NCBI GenBank assembly: GCA_017406465.1
Contig: JAFQYM010000013.1
Coordinates: 35,972 to 99,971, forward strand
Direction of reading: 5' to 3'
Source: Kiritimatiellia bacterium
Lineage (GTDB): Bacteria > Verrucomicrobiota > Kiritimatiellia > RFP12 > UBA1067
DNA length: 64,000 nt
The notes beneath the pieces were generated by a model, which saw only the letters and a program-made list of their open reading frames with translations, did no database searches and was not told the origin of the DNA. The stretch's first letter is position 1. The number at the start of each line of letters is the position of its first letter. The translations under genes were made by a program, and so were the position numbers. This document shows, piece after piece, positions 26,301 through 34,182 of this stretch.

Positions 26301-28003
26301 GCACCGTGGAGACGGGCGTTCAGACCTTTTCGGCACCTGCCTTCATCTACCGCAACGACGGGCGTTCGCGCTATCCGTGCGTCGGCTACGAGTGGGAGGA
26401 CGCCGCCGGCAACACCGGCTCGGGCGCCACGACCAGCTTCACGCTCGATGTCCGCCGCGATCTGACCGTCACCTGGCATTGGGGAACGCTCGAGCACTTC
26501 CTAGACGTCCGCGACGGCGGTCTCTGCACCGTTTCCTACGCGGCACAGGGCGACAACGCCCCCGGCTGGTACGACGAAGGGACGGTCGTGCGCGTGACGT
26601 GTGCGCCGGCAGACGCCGACACGACGTTCGACGCCTGGCTCGGCGACGTTGCCATCGCCGACAAGGCGAAAGCCTCTATCGACATAACCGTCGACCGGCC
26701 GAAGGTCATCGTCGCGACGCTCCACCGCGACGCCGCGCGCGCCCGTTCCCTCGTCTGGACCGGCGAGGCTGGCGACGCCGACTGGTTCAACAAGGTGAAC
26801 TGGGACGGACTCGCCATCCCCGGCAGGTACGACGCCGTCCTCGTCACGAACGGCGCCTTCCAGGCGCGGTATCCGGCGGAAATCGAAGTCGCGTCGCTTG
26901 CCGTGACGAACGCGACGGGCTTCCTCTTCTGCAAGACGAACACCGCGACGTTCGCGCAGATCGACGCCTACACGACGGCGATCGACGACTTCGACCCGCG
27001 CCCGTCGGCGCTTAGCGTCGCCGGTGACTTCAGCGCCGGCGGCCTTGCGCGCATTTACTGCGGCGGTATCGAGCAGGCCTTCCGGGTCGATGTCTCCGTC
27101 GGCGGCAACGCGACGCTGGGCGGCGGCACGAAGAGCAGCAATCGCTCCCGCCTCCAGATCTACGCGATGGACATGGGCGCATGGGACAACCTCGACAACT
27201 ACCGTGTTGGCGGCGGCTCGCTGACGGTCGGCGGGACGTTCGCGCTCGAAGGCTTCGCGCAGTTCACGCCGGCCGGATGCCGCAAGTCGGGCGCGGTCGT
27301 CCCCGTCAAGGCGGCAAGGGTCGTGATCGGGCAGAACGCCGAAATCAACGCGAGTTGCCGCGGTTTCGGCCGCAGCTTCTCCAATCCTGGCACTGGCTGG
27401 CGGAAGACCCTCTACGGCTACGCGACATCCGGGAGCAACAACTTCGGCGGCACCTACGGCGGACAGGGCGGATACAACGACACAGAGTCCTTCGGCTACA
27501 TCGCGGCGCCGTTCTATCCCGGTTCGACCGGCAACACGGGCGCCTCCAACACGGGCGAAATCTTCTCCGGCGGCGGCGCAGTCCGCATCGACGCGCACGA
27601 GATCGTCTTGGACGGAAAGATTCTCGCGAACGCGCACGGCGGCTATATGGTCGGCGGCGGCTCGGGCGGCGGCGTCTGGCTGACATGCAGGGAATTCTCT
27701 CTCGGCGGGAACGCGATGATCGAGGCTTGGCACTCCGACGGCAGCAGTTACGGCGGAACAGGCGGCGGCGGCGGCGGACGCATCGCCATCGGCGTCAACT
27801 TCAGCGAACGCAAGCTCCAGCGGATGTATTCAAGCGGAAGCCTACGCGGCATGGTCGTGACGCCTCTTTCCGAAATCGCAGAATGGGAAGGGCATTTCAA
27901 CGTCAGCGCCGGCAAGGGCCCCGGCGACGGGCGCGACGGAACAGCCGGAACGGCCGTGCTTGTCGTGTCGCCACCGCCGGAAACGGTTTTTACATTGCGC
28001 TAA
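20321..28003 (+). CDS. Giant secreted beta-repeat protein (2,560 residues)
   Basis: The ATG at 20321 follows GGAG by 11 nt and starts a signal peptide ending near SMSLFA. The mature protein is a chain of passenger-like beta modules. W-T-G...W...P-x-N-W type strands recur near residues 30, 510, 983, 1563 and 2144. Divergent InlB-type repeats (G-T-V...V-T-L-x-A-T-P-D-x-G-x-x-F-x-x-W) occur near 905, 1485 and 2058. Gly-rich segments with GGGVWITCDTF occur near 1284, 1856 and 2444. The last three units have a period of about 580 residues, so they arose by tandem duplication. It ends in TVFTLR, like other large secreted proteins nearby. There is no autotransporter barrel, LPXTG or PEP-CTERM sequence. 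Likely a surface adhesin or glycan-binding protein; function inferred. Confidence 0.8.
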   Translation: MQHNLNLRFIVERFAVLSITALTSMSLFATDYTWTGVGDDNGWRTPANWGQTTKYPQGGDRAIFPAGCTAEVKIGAVENYDAVAQLRVLAGANVRFYAADPSAETRLDLKNSWEFNYENIAVTFDHVRVDGYKKLELGTGATLSAINGSDLRLGDFVAKNAAGVSLLSGSVLSCKYLDGRSSVNTVYTLDNATLTDSGTFDFQNTGSLTLSNGARMSVNVFQVTGDTVLTLDDSTFVVNDNFFCGMATPGGGRIVFKGAHPLFSMANGGAEFKTQNNSASYTGHFDFDFIVPEGGFAEAPVHHIGQQSFRSTGNNPTDYIRFNVLPSSPALSAGTQTVCPLFLSIQNGIVRSKLSNGDTATATFRFTDLSGATEATDDWGAKALYATIGSGAAAPAPSAAGSLSPLRTTSVNRRRITATGAVGAIATNGDTTHIELWAGEANNAATMAHVASLAPESAPANFSAEFTAPENIGEKKYYFQWRLFDIGEGGVTNRTESTPIFDATTKDTTIYTWTGAGDDNKWSNPANWTDDQGGDCIGYPQSADAKARFRKSATVDIDLYKTIASLDLAVADCDIVFTSSDTGAYRLTLNDLKMPLEGTTWTIDHAYVYRTADLTPAADSKVVVKNGGTFYMNSLQLYNSGSVFEIGDGGTNNINYLRIGSGSLVISNGYVNARQAIYVGSSTKGGSLLFKGTHPRLHSSLKDAYFTTDLASPEAILGFEVPEGGYESAVITCNSDKTRTFFSDSKSQGVTIKILETSGAFSGASATVSPLVNWPKGFTTANMVYAPIPSAGSAFAVENTTQLNVTINPYEREEGRLTVVSAHGAPSPAAGEHEGYAAGVEYPLSSGGIVVSGGVRHVPAGYNIFTVDGLTGERTPAGSGTEDSIEYEFPGGWVEIEWLWETENATTAGASEHGTVQIADGWAGEYGYATATAVPDEGWRFSFWSGDVTDVAILENPAKVPGNRPRTLVANFVPEDTEIVENRYTGANNGSWNTDSNWSLGHVPTAEENVVIPDGKGTIKITNAGKCASLWIAANNSPGIQLLGSGTPQDDQIRLDVRGNAITMASVTLGESANHNYNVLFNVGGDLCVSNTSKNATFTIYAGDAYGTNSNAAIIGGYTGSERQGEYWRGGAQVNVGGTLFLGGSHKSNTSTLQLHSHYKTGLSPVFRVGSLEIGARGAVDGYQNGWRSYNGIGLFGLGSARKNGGGASYGGTGGSASEFDVHAPGLIHGFNYAPIWPGSAGGIGGSDGGHGGSLFRVHASGAVRIDGTVNVNGRHWGTNTTRGGGSGGGVWITCDTFEAGDGASISAKGGNHSESGGATGGGGRIAVAAGCTADADIASFFQTGECSGYIGTEFASTLWPTLANVSGGVNTAFGAHYDWNDGAPGTALYLQNANGKSVLTVAGSPVAFGEAAPEYVTHIVDTGDVVCENSAYGYVPGTSGSSRYIADGYVWTNAVTHGAGTGTSVTVPAQGDTTLVWLWRDLEHNLVATSGGYGTVSAHGDWIADGETVTLAATPDAGATFVRWIGDIDAADAANAEITFAMTSPRRLVAVFDKPSAAPRSLTYSGGDWFDPATWDGTAIPGTNDAVSVTSALSFPFGSTIDVGSLHLSGAPALIAPVQGARNAEAPFGYDAPLVLHVHGDMAIDGASTVDIGELDGVIRTDIVVDGNLTIAGTAVVHAYASVGEADDALRTWRHYKAGGASVSVGGDINVEGSAKVFSHCHGRSGVGVVWHADGDFTLGTSAQFNGSEFSSYDKNRGNTTRAYGYGWRWPNGINVISYGTGSHGGAGGNREADTVYGYAYAPFLPGSPGNGKKNERKGEGGGTVRIDAGGAVALNGKIYVTGGNNDGSGNNAGAGGGVWITCDTFAAGSSAIIDACGGCSTQHGSCGGGGGGRVCIITGSLSEEQIDSLYATGVAEDVLVVAEDMGDELVSPWPTLVDVRGGINEENAANTSYSNHGKPGTAVYLQNAAGKAVVTVTGNQDTTETVPAYGQSTVETGVQTFSAPAFIYRNDGRSRYPCVGYEWEDAAGNTGSGATTSFTLDVRRDLTVTWHWGTLEHFLDVRDGGLCTVSYAAQGDNAPGWYDEGTVVRVTCAPADADTTFDAWLGDVAIADKAKASIDITVDRPKVIVATLHRDAARARSLVWTGEAGDADWFNKVNWDGLAIPGRYDAVLVTNGAFQARYPAEIEVASLAVTNATGFLFCKTNTATFAQIDAYTTAIDDFDPRPSALSVAGDFSAGGLARIYCGGIEQAFRVDVSVGGNATLGGGTKSSNRSRLQIYAMDMGAWDNLDNYRVGGGSLTVGGTFALEGFAQFTPAGCRKSGAVVPVKAARVVIGQNAEINASCRGFGRSFSNPGTGWRKTLYGYATSGSNNFGGTYGGQGGYNDTESFGYIAAPFYPGSTGNTGASNTGEIFSGGGAVRIDAHEIVLDGKILANAHGGYMVGGGSGGGVWLTCREFSLGGNAMIEAWHSDGSSYGGTGGGGGGRIAIGVNFSERKLQRMYSSGSLRGMVVTPLSEIAEWEGHFNVSAGKGPGDGRDGTAGTAVLVVSPPPETVFTLR

Positions 28004-28173
28004 CATCCGCACTCCGGGGTGAAAAGGGATGTCGGTTGTCGGCTGCCGAATGTCGTTTTAGCCGCAAAGGACACAAAGTTTTTGGACAGAATTGACAGGA
28101 TTTGTTTTTTAGCCACAAAGGGCGCAAAGGGTCGCAAAGGTTCGGCAGCCCAAAGTAAAATTGGGGAACCTCC
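28004..28173 (+). repeat. Dispersed-repeat region with 45-bp repeat copy 2
   Basis: The stretch contains two related AGCC[G/A]CAAAGG-type units (from about 28059 and 28111) resembling the CACAAAG/CGCAAAG dispersed repeats of many environmental bacteria, followed at 28129-28173 by an exact second copy of the 45-bp repeat found at 20181-20225. The repeat ends where coding-like sequence of a truncated gene begins. Confidence 0.8.
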
Positions 28174-29211
28174 CAGACGGTCGCGCTCTACGACGTGCAC
28201 GACTGCGGTCTTGTCGCCTCTGGCGACATTGTCGTGAACGGCACGCTCGTCGCGGGTCGCGCCGATTCGCTCGCCGATGCGCGAATCGCCGCAGGCGGGA
28301 CGTTCACCATAGGCGAAGGCGCGAACGTGACAATCTACGGCGGATTCAACGACGCGATCATCAACGCGACGACGTCGCCGTCGCTCTGGCGCGACTACGG
28401 CGCAGTCGCCTCCGCCGGCGGCGCGATGACCGTGAACGGCAGCCTCGCGCTCAACGGCGAACGCCTTTCCGGCTCGCCGGTCAAGGTCGCCGCGAAGTCG
28501 CTTTACATCGGCGCGGCGGGCGTCGTCCATGCCGACCAAGGCGGATGGGCGCGCGACGTTATCTTCGGCATCGAAACGGACTATGCACCCGGCGGACAGA
28601 ACGGCGGGAGTTACAACGGCGGCGCGTACGGCGGATTCGGCGGCGGCTACAACAATCCGAAGGACTATGGCAACAAGCGGACATACGGCGACGCCTTGCG
28701 CCCGTATCTGCCCGGCAGTCCGGGCGGCAACTGGAGCGAAATCCGCGGCGGCGGCGCGCTCCGTATTGAGGTCGAAGGCAGCCTTCGCAATGTCGGAACA
28801 ATTCGCGCGAACGGCACCACGGCCGGTGGCGGCTCCGGTGGCGGCTCCGGTGGCGGCATCTGGATTTCGTGCGGGAAGTTCGTCAACGGCGCAGACGCCT
28901 CGCTCCTCGCCCAGGGTGGCGGCAATACAGGTGACAACGGCGGCTGCGGAGGCGGCGGACGCATCCTCGTCTGCGAAAAACTCACCCCCGCCCAGATCGA
29001 CGCGCTCTATGCGACCGGTGTTGCGCCGCGCAAGGTGACGGCGACCGAGGTGACGGACGAGAATGTCGCCGAAGTGTTCGCCGGAACGGTCTCGGCCGCC
29101 GGCGGCTTCTCGACCAGGAACGGCGCGACGAACCCCTACTGGAACGGCACCGCCGGAAGCATCTGGCATCTCGCGGGCAAGGCCACGAAGTTTATCATCG
29201 GCGTCCGGTGA
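28159..29211 (+). pseudogene. 5'-truncated remnant of a giant repeat-protein gene
   Basis: The frame is open from 28159 to 29211 but has no signal peptide, and the first candidate start (GTG at 28195) has no Shine-Dalgarno. The text is clearly the last repeat unit of a paralogue of the 2,560-residue protein. PYLPGSPGGN parallels PFLPGSPGNG, GGGSGGGIWISCGKF parallels GGGSGGGVWITCDTF, and LTPAQIDALYATGV parallels LSEEQIDSLYATGV. It ends in KFIIGVR, the same kind of terminus. Its left boundary falls in the 45-bp repeat, so repeat insertion or recombination probably removed its 5' end. Expression of a cytoplasmic 339-residue fragment cannot be excluded. Confidence 0.75.
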
Positions 29212-29309
29212 GCCGCAAAAGCCGAGGTGAAAAAGGGCGCATTCGACATTCTGGTGTTGTTTGCAAGGCTTCTGGAAGGATGATGTTCTCATAGTGCCGC
29301 GATTTTTGG

Positions 29310-29315
29310 TATAAT
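29310..29315 (+). promoter_or_regulatory. Extended -10 element (T5-GG-TATAAT) of prfB
   Basis: TATAAT at 29310-29315 follows TTTTTGG. The predicted start at about 29322 leaves 3 nt before the ATG at 29325. Confidence 0.65.
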
Positions 29316-29324
29316 CTACCAATC

Positions 29325-30464
29325 ATGGCGGAAGAAGAGAAAGTAAAGCTGCTGGAAGTAGAGGAAGTACGGCAGAAAATCGAAGACCTTAAGAAGAAAG
29401 TCGGCGAAATGGCCGACTACATCCACATCGACGACAGGCGCAAGAAGCTCGCGGAGCTCGAGGCGCAGCAGGCGTCGGGGGATTTCTGGAACAACCAGAC
29501 GAAGGCAAAGGAAGTCATCGCCGCGACGAACGCGGAACGCGCCTACGTCGTGCCGTTTACTTCGCTCACGAAGACGGTCGAGGACGCTGGCGTTATGCTC
29601 GAGCTCGCCGAGATGGAGGAGGGTTCCGCTCAGCAGAACGCGCTGAAGGACACTCTCGCGGAATGCGCCAAGGCAGACGAATACTTCGGCAAGCTCCGCC
29701 TCCAGTCGCTTCTCGGCGGCAAGTTCGACCAGTGCAACGTGTTCGTCAAGCTCCATGCGGGGCAGGGCGGAACCGAGGCGTGCGACTGGGTCGCGATGCT
29801 CTACCGCATGTACCAGCGCTACGCCGAGTCGCAGGGCTGGAAGGTCGAGGAATACGACGTACAGCCGGGCGAAGAGGCGGGCTACAAGGACGTCTACTTC
29901 CGCGTCGAGGGTCCGTACGCCTTCGGAATGCTCAAGGCCGAGCGCGGCATCCACCGCCTCGTGAGAATCTCGCCATTCGACGCGAACAAGCGCCGCCAGA
30001 CGTCGTTCGCGTCGATGGAGACGGTCGCGGAGATCAACGAGGACATCGAGGTCGAGATCAAGGACGAGGACCTCAGGATCGACACCTACCGCTCCGGCGG
30101 CGCCGGCGGGCAGCATGTCAACAAGACAGACTCCGCTGTGCGCCTGACGCACCTTCCGACGGGCATCGTCGTCGCCTGCCAGAAGGAGCGCTCGCAGCAC
30201 ATGAACAAGGAGAAGGCCATGGCGATGCTCAAGGCCCAGCTCTACGAGTACTACGAAGACCAGAAGAAGGCCGAGATGGACCGCTTCTACGGCGCTAAGT
30301 CCGAGAACGGCTGGGGCTCGCAGATCCGCTCATACGTCTTCTGCCCCTACACGATGGTCAAGGATCTCCGCACCGAGTACGAGACGAGCGACGTCGATGG
30401 AGTTATGGACGGGCATCTCCAGCCGTTCGTCGAGGCGTGGCTCCAGATGAAGGCGGCGAAGTAG
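29325..30464 (+). CDS. prfB: Peptide chain release factor 2
   Basis: 379 residues. The stop-codon recognition tripeptide SPF is at 216-218 and the universal GGQ (peptidyl-tRNA hydrolysis) at 261-263 in [24 protein letters not shown] precedes the recognition domain. RF2 reads UGA and UAA. The frame is continuous from the ATG, so the programmed +1 frameshift that autoregulates RF2 in many bacteria is absent here. The near-leaderless promoter means translation cannot depend on a Shine-Dalgarno site. A DciA-like gene follows 10 nt after the stop. Confidence 0.95.
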   Translation: MAEEEKVKLLEVEEVRQKIEDLKKKVGEMADYIHIDDRRKKLAELEAQQASGDFWNNQTKAKEVIAATNAERAYVVPFTSLTKTVEDAGVMLELAEMEEGSAQQNALKDTLAECAKADEYFGKLRLQSLLGGKFDQCNVFVKLHAGQGGTEACDWVAMLYRMYQRYAESQGWKVEEYDVQPGEEAGYKDVYFRVEGPYAFGMLKAERGIHRLVRISPFDANKRRQTSFASMETVAEINEDIEVEIKDEDLRIDTYRSGGAGGQHVNKTDSAVRLTHLPTGIVVACQKERSQHMNKEKAMAMLKAQLYEYYEDQKKAEMDRFYGAKSENGWGSQIRSYVFCPYTMVKDLRTEYETSDVDGVMDGHLQPFVEAWLQMKAAK

Positions 30465-30474
30465 TAGTTGGTAG

Positions 30475-30807
30475 ATGGAAGACAGAAACCTATACGGGCG
30501 GGCGGTGGAGCCGGATAAACGCGGAAGGCACAAGACCTTCGGCTCTGCCGTAGGCGCCGCGTTCGCCGACATGATCGTCGAGAAGAACGAGTTCTTCGAC
30601 TCCCTTGTGGACAACTGGAGACGGCTCTTCCCCGACCAGCCCGCCCGCCCCGGCCGCTACGAGGACGGCAAGATATTCATTTACGTAAAGAACGCGCCGA
30701 CGCTATTCCTGATGCGTCCGCGTCTTCCGACAATCAAGCGGCGTCTCGCGGCACTCCCCGGGGCTCCGAAAAAAATTGAACTGCGACTGGAGGCACACGC
30801 ATCATGA
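30475..30807 (+). CDS. DciA-like (DUF721) protein
   Basis: 110 residues. The C-terminal half (FIYVKNAPTLFLMRPRLPTIKRRLAA) has the pattern of DUF721/DciA proteins, where a strand is followed by a helix with L...P.L...L. DciA loads the replicative helicase DnaB in bacteria without DnaC/DnaI. The N-terminus is basic and could be disordered. Assignment rests on pattern alone in a short protein, so it is moderate. The stop overlaps the next gene's ATG (ATGA), indicating coupling. Confidence 0.55.
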   Translation: MEDRNLYGRAVEPDKRGRHKTFGSAVGAAFADMIVEKNEFFDSLVDNWRRLFPDQPARPGRYEDGKIFIYVKNAPTLFLMRPRLPTIKRRLAALPGAPKKIELRLEAHAS

Positions 30808-32258
30808 TTCTCGCTTCACTTGTCCTCGCGGCGACTTTCACGCGCACGATGGAGCGCGTCGCGACGCTCGACCCTGCGTTTTCGCAGTCGGTTTACGACT
30901 CGCGCGTCGTCCAGCTCCTCTACGAGCCGCTTCTTAAGGTCGACTACCTCGCGCGCCCCTACAAGCTGACGGCTGGCTACTGCGAGCTTCCCGAAGTCAG
31001 CCCCGATGGTCTCGTCTACACGTTCCGCACTCTGCACGGCCCCGCAAAGGACGTTGTCGACAGCATTGAGCGTCTGCGCGATCCCGATCTCGTCTCGCCG
31101 AACAGCTGGCTTCTCAAGAGCGTCGACACCATCGAGGCGACAGACGAGAACACTGTCGTCTTCCGCATGAAGAGCCGTTGCCACTTCTTCCCGTGGCTGA
31201 TGGCGATGAGCCCCGCGTCCGTAAGGCGGCCCGACGGTTCCGGCACCGGGCCTTTCGAGCTCACGAGGTGGCGCAAGAACCACGAGATGGTCTTTACGCG
31301 CAAAGTTCCGGAACCGGGTAAGTTCGACACCTTGCGCTATCTCGTCATTGACGACCTCTCGACGCAGTGGCTCATGTTCCTCAAGGGCGAACTCGACTTC
31401 CTCGGCGAAATCTCCAAGGACAACTGGGACGCCGTGATGGGCAAGGACGGCAACCTCGATCCCCAGCTCGTCGCGGAAGGGGTGAAGCTCTATTCTATTG
31501 CGACGCTCGACACTTTCTACATCGGCATAAACCTGCGCGATCCCGTTCTCGGGCCGAACAAGAAGCTTCGCCAGGCGCTGAACGCTGCGTTCGACTATCC
31601 GCGATGGGAGGAATACTTCTCGAAGCGCACTGCGCCTTCGGACGGTCCCGTTCCGCCAGGTGTCGACGGCAAGCTTGTCTCGCCGTTCCCGTATGCGTTC
31701 AACCTTGAGCTGGCGAAGAAGCTCGTCGATGAGGCGGGCTACCCTGGCGGCATAGACCCCAAGACCGGGCGCCGCCTTACGCTTACGCTTTCGTTCGGCA
31801 AGGCGTCCACTTCGACGCGCGAGATGGGCGAGCTCCTTGCGTCGTTCTACGAGAAGATCGGCATCAAGCTCGAGCTTGCGTTCCAGACGTGGGATGCGTT
31901 CCTCAAGGCGGTGAACGAGGGGCGCGTGCAGCTCTACAACATGGGCTGGGTCGGCGACTATCCTGACGCCGAGAACTTTCTCCAGCTTTTCTACTCCAAG
32001 AACGTGAGCCCGGGGCCAAACCATTCCCACTACATAAACCCCGAGTTCGACCGCGCCTACGACGCGGCGATGGCCGCGCCAACGCGGGAGGAGCGCAACC
32101 GCAACTGGGCGATCTGCCAGGAGCTTGTCCGCGAAGACTGCCCGTGGATCTTCGGCCACTACAGCAAGTCGAACTCGCTTGTGCGGCCACGTGTCGGCAA
32201 CTACGTGCCGAGCGACTTCCCGTATGGGCAGGAAGTTAATTTCACGGTTAATGAATAA
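30804..32258 (+). CDS. Extracellular solute-binding protein, family 5 (peptide/nickel type)
   Basis: 484 residues. A short N-terminal hydrophobic stretch (ILASLVLAATF) may be a signal peptide, but there is no lipobox. The body matches SBP_bac_5 proteins: VVQLLYEPLLKVD near the start, YTFRTLHG, TGPFELTRW, a segment LRQALNAAFDYPRW typical of the family (usually R-x-A-l-x-x-A-i-d-r), and WVGDYPDAENFLQLFYS. Such proteins deliver oligopeptides or other solutes to an ABC importer; no permease or ATPase gene is in the window. It is coupled to the DciA-like gene by an ATGA overlap, an unexpected pairing. Confidence 0.85.
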   Translation: MILASLVLAATFTRTMERVATLDPAFSQSVYDSRVVQLLYEPLLKVDYLARPYKLTAGYCELPEVSPDGLVYTFRTLHGPAKDVVDSIERLRDPDLVSPNSWLLKSVDTIEATDENTVVFRMKSRCHFFPWLMAMSPASVRRPDGSGTGPFELTRWRKNHEMVFTRKVPEPGKFDTLRYLVIDDLSTQWLMFLKGELDFLGEISKDNWDAVMGKDGNLDPQLVAEGVKLYSIATLDTFYIGINLRDPVLGPNKKLRQALNAAFDYPRWEEYFSKRTAPSDGPVPPGVDGKLVSPFPYAFNLELAKKLVDEAGYPGGIDPKTGRRLTLTLSFGKASTSTREMGELLASFYEKIGIKLELAFQTWDAFLKAVNEGRVQLYNMGWVGDYPDAENFLQLFYSKNVSPGPNHSHYINPEFDRAYDAAMAAPTREERNRNWAICQELVREDCPWIFGHYSKSNSLVRPRVGNYVPSDFPYGQEVNFTVNE

Positions 32259-32372
32259 TTTTAACGCAGAGACGCGTAACCGCCGCGCAAGCGGGGCTCG
32301 CGATTTGTAGCGAGCCAAGCCGAGCGGAGCGAGTGCCGAGAGTACGCAGAGAAAGTTTGGAAGAGCTTTGGG
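32259..32372 (+). repeat. Intergenic CGCAGAG-type dispersed repeat
   Basis: AACGCAGAGACGCG at 32264-32277 and TACGCAGAGAAAG at 32342-32354 belong to the CGCAGAG repeat family also present at 60352-60389. Between them is an AGCCAAGCCGAGCGGAGCGAG segment of low complexity. No gene is visible. Confidence 0.6.
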
Positions 32373-32921
32373 ATGAAGACTCTGTATATAGAAAGGTCGA
32401 CGGGAGAAGGGCGTAACGGCGACTGGGCCGAGAGTCTCGACCTTGACGGCGTGGAGCGCATAGTCGTGGGGACGGGCCCCGGTAGCTTCGCCGGAATCCG
32501 CTCTGCGCTTGCGTTTGCACAGGGCTACGCGCTTGGTTCGAAGTGTGAAGTGCTGGGTCTTCCCTCGCCTTGTGCCGTTGCCGCGCAAGTCTACGCTGAT
32601 GGTGCCGACTTCCCGCTCGCGGTCGTAGGCGACGCGCGGCGCGGCAAGTTCTGGATTGCGCTTTTCGATGGGCTAAAGCTCGTCTGCCCCGTGTTTCAGG
32701 TTGAAAAAGACCTTCTTGAAATGCGTGTCCCGCTTTCGGCGAAGGTTGCGACGAGCGACGAGTCGCGCATTGGCGCGCTTCTTGCGGAGACTTTTGCCGA
32801 GCGCTACATAGGGGGTGTGAAGTCGACGGACGAGGGCCTTCGGCTCTTTGCAGAGGCGAATCCCTCGATTCTCACGCCCGAGCCTTTGCCAATCTACCTA
32901 AACCCCGCCGTACGCACTTAG
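32373..32921 (+). CDS. tsaB: TsaB-like tRNA threonylcarbamoyladenosine protein, short form
   Basis: 182 residues. GTGPGSFAGIRSALAFAQGYAL (split here: GTGPGSFAGIR then SALAFAQGYAL) is the hallmark of TsaB, the non-catalytic partner that binds TsaD in making N6-threonylcarbamoyladenosine on ANN-decoding tRNAs. Typical TsaB is about 220-240 residues and begins with an ILAIDTS strand. Here the N-terminal ASKHA subdomain is shortened to about 34 residues before the hallmark, and only LYIERST remains of the first strand. The dimer interface may still be intact. The stop shares bases with the convergent regulator's stop. Confidence 0.8.
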   Translation: MKTLYIERSTGEGRNGDWAESLDLDGVERIVVGTGPGSFAGIRSALAFAQGYALGSKCEVLGLPSPCAVAAQVYADGADFPLAVVGDARRGKFWIALFDGLKLVCPVFQVEKDLLEMRVPLSAKVATSDESRIGALLAETFAERYIGGVKSTDEGLRLFAEANPSILTPEPLPIYLNPAVRT

Positions 32922-34114
32922 CCCTGGCTGTTTCTGTAGTCGCGCATCGACATGCCGAAGCGCTTCCTGAACAGCCGCTTTAGGTTGTCGGGATCGTTGA
33001 AGCCGCAGTTCTTTCCAATCTGTAGAATCGTATGGTTCGTCTTGACGAGTTGTCGCCGTACTTCGGCAAGGCGGACATTCAGGATTTCTTCGAGAACCGA
33101 CTTTCCGCAGACCTGTCGGAACCTGATGTCGAGAAGCCCACGCGATACTCCAAGATAAGAAACCACGTCGCCCACGCGGATGCCTTCGCAGGCGTGTTCG
33201 GCAATGTAGCTACGGGCCTTCTCGACCAGAGCCGTGGCCGGCGGAATGCGTGTCGAAGACGCTCTCTCGAAAAGGTGCGTTCCCGCGACGCGAATCGTGA
33301 GGCGAGGCGTCTTCCTGCCACGCAGAAGGCGGTCTAGCGTCTGCGCTGCCTTGTAGCCGAGTTCGCGAAAAGGCAGCTGAAAGCTTGAAAGCGGTGGACG
33401 TGCGCTCCCCCATACAAGAGGATCGTTGTCGCAGCCAACGACCGTAACCTCCTGCGGGACCTTTATCTCGAGTTGTTCGCAGCCGGTAAGCACCATTCTT
33501 GCGAAGAGGTCGTTTGCGCCGAATACGGCGGCGGGCTTTGGAAGTTTTTCGAGCCATTTGCCCATCTCGCGTGGCGAGATTACTGGATTGACGGCATCGT
33601 CTGGAACCTCGCCGAGTGTGTCACCCGTAAAGACGAAGAGCTGTGCTTTGCTTGGCAAGGCGGAGCGAAATCCTTTTTCGCGCTCAATTGACCATGGATA
33701 GCGCATCGCGCCATGTACGAAGCCGTATGACGCGAAGCGGCCAAGCGAGGCAAGGTAGCGCGCCGCATCTCGCCCTATTGATTCGTTGTCGAGCAGAAGT
33801 GTGCGGCAGTTTTCGTTTTTCTCGTAAAGCGGCACGAGGTGGTCGTTTGTGACAACAAACTTCAGCTTTGGGTTTTCGAAAAGCATTTGTTCCGACATCT
33901 CGGTGACGCCATAGGCAATCGAGAGCAAAACGCCGTTGGCGTTTTTGAGGGCGGCTTCAAGCACGCCGTTGGCGATGTCAGTGCGAGTGTTTACAATCTG
34001 GATGCTCCAGTCTGTATGTTTGCTTGCATAGTCGAATACGCCGGACATTTGTTCGCGCCCGTCGTTTCCATTCGTTGGTATAGCCACCACTACATTTGCT
34101 TTTGAGAGTCGCAT
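32918..34114 (-). CDS. XylR-type transcription regulator (periplasmic-binding-like domain plus AraC HTH)
   Basis: 398 residues. Residues 1-285 resemble a LacI/periplasmic-binding sensor (VVVAIPTNGNDGREQMSG at the start, AVFGANDLFARMVL, EVTVVGCDNDP), and residues 295-398 are an AraC-type double helix-turn-helix (VGDVVSYLGVSRGLLDIRFRQ and IGKNCGFNDPDNLKRLFRKRFGMS). E. coli XylR has the same layout and activates sugar genes when it binds xylose. This one is divergent from a secreted four-repeat protein gene, which it may control. It is predicted to be leaderless: the -10 places the transcription start exactly on the A of the ATG. Confidence 0.92.
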   Translation of the reverse strand: MRLSKANVVVAIPTNGNDGREQMSGVFDYASKHTDWSIQIVNTRTDIANGVLEAALKNANGVLLSIAYGVTEMSEQMLFENPKLKFVVTNDHLVPLYEKNENCRTLLLDNESIGRDAARYLASLGRFASYGFVHGAMRYPWSIEREKGFRSALPSKAQLFVFTGDTLGEVPDDAVNPVISPREMGKWLEKLPKPAAVFGANDLFARMVLTGCEQLEIKVPQEVTVVGCDNDPLVWGSARPPLSSFQLPFRELGYKAAQTLDRLLRGRKTPRLTIRVAGTHLFERASSTRIPPATALVEKARSYIAEHACEGIRVGDVVSYLGVSRGLLDIRFRQVCGKSVLEEILNVRLAEVRRQLVKTNHTILQIGKNCGFNDPDNLKRLFRKRFGMSMRDYRNSQG

Positions 34115-34120
34115 GGTAAT

Positions 34121-34126
34121 ATTATA
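34121..34126 (-). promoter_or_regulatory. -10 element of the XylR-type gene
   Basis: On the minus strand TTTGCTATAAT precedes the ATG with 6 nt between the hexamer and the A. The predicted +1 is the A of the start codon at 34114. Confidence 0.65.
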
Positions 34127-34182
34127 GCAAAGTATTAATGAAAATGCCGTGTATCTTTTATTTAAAATGCAGCGTTTCTATC

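Noticed and set aside
26501..27733. 410-codon minus-strand ORF inside the giant secreted-protein gene
   Set aside because: Antisense shadow of a strongly patterned repeat protein; Arg/Ala/Val-rich, no motif, no promoter.
29325..30464. Programmed frameshift in prfB
   Set aside because: The frame is continuous from the ATG and no in-frame UGA occurs in the usual region, so frameshift autoregulation is absent.
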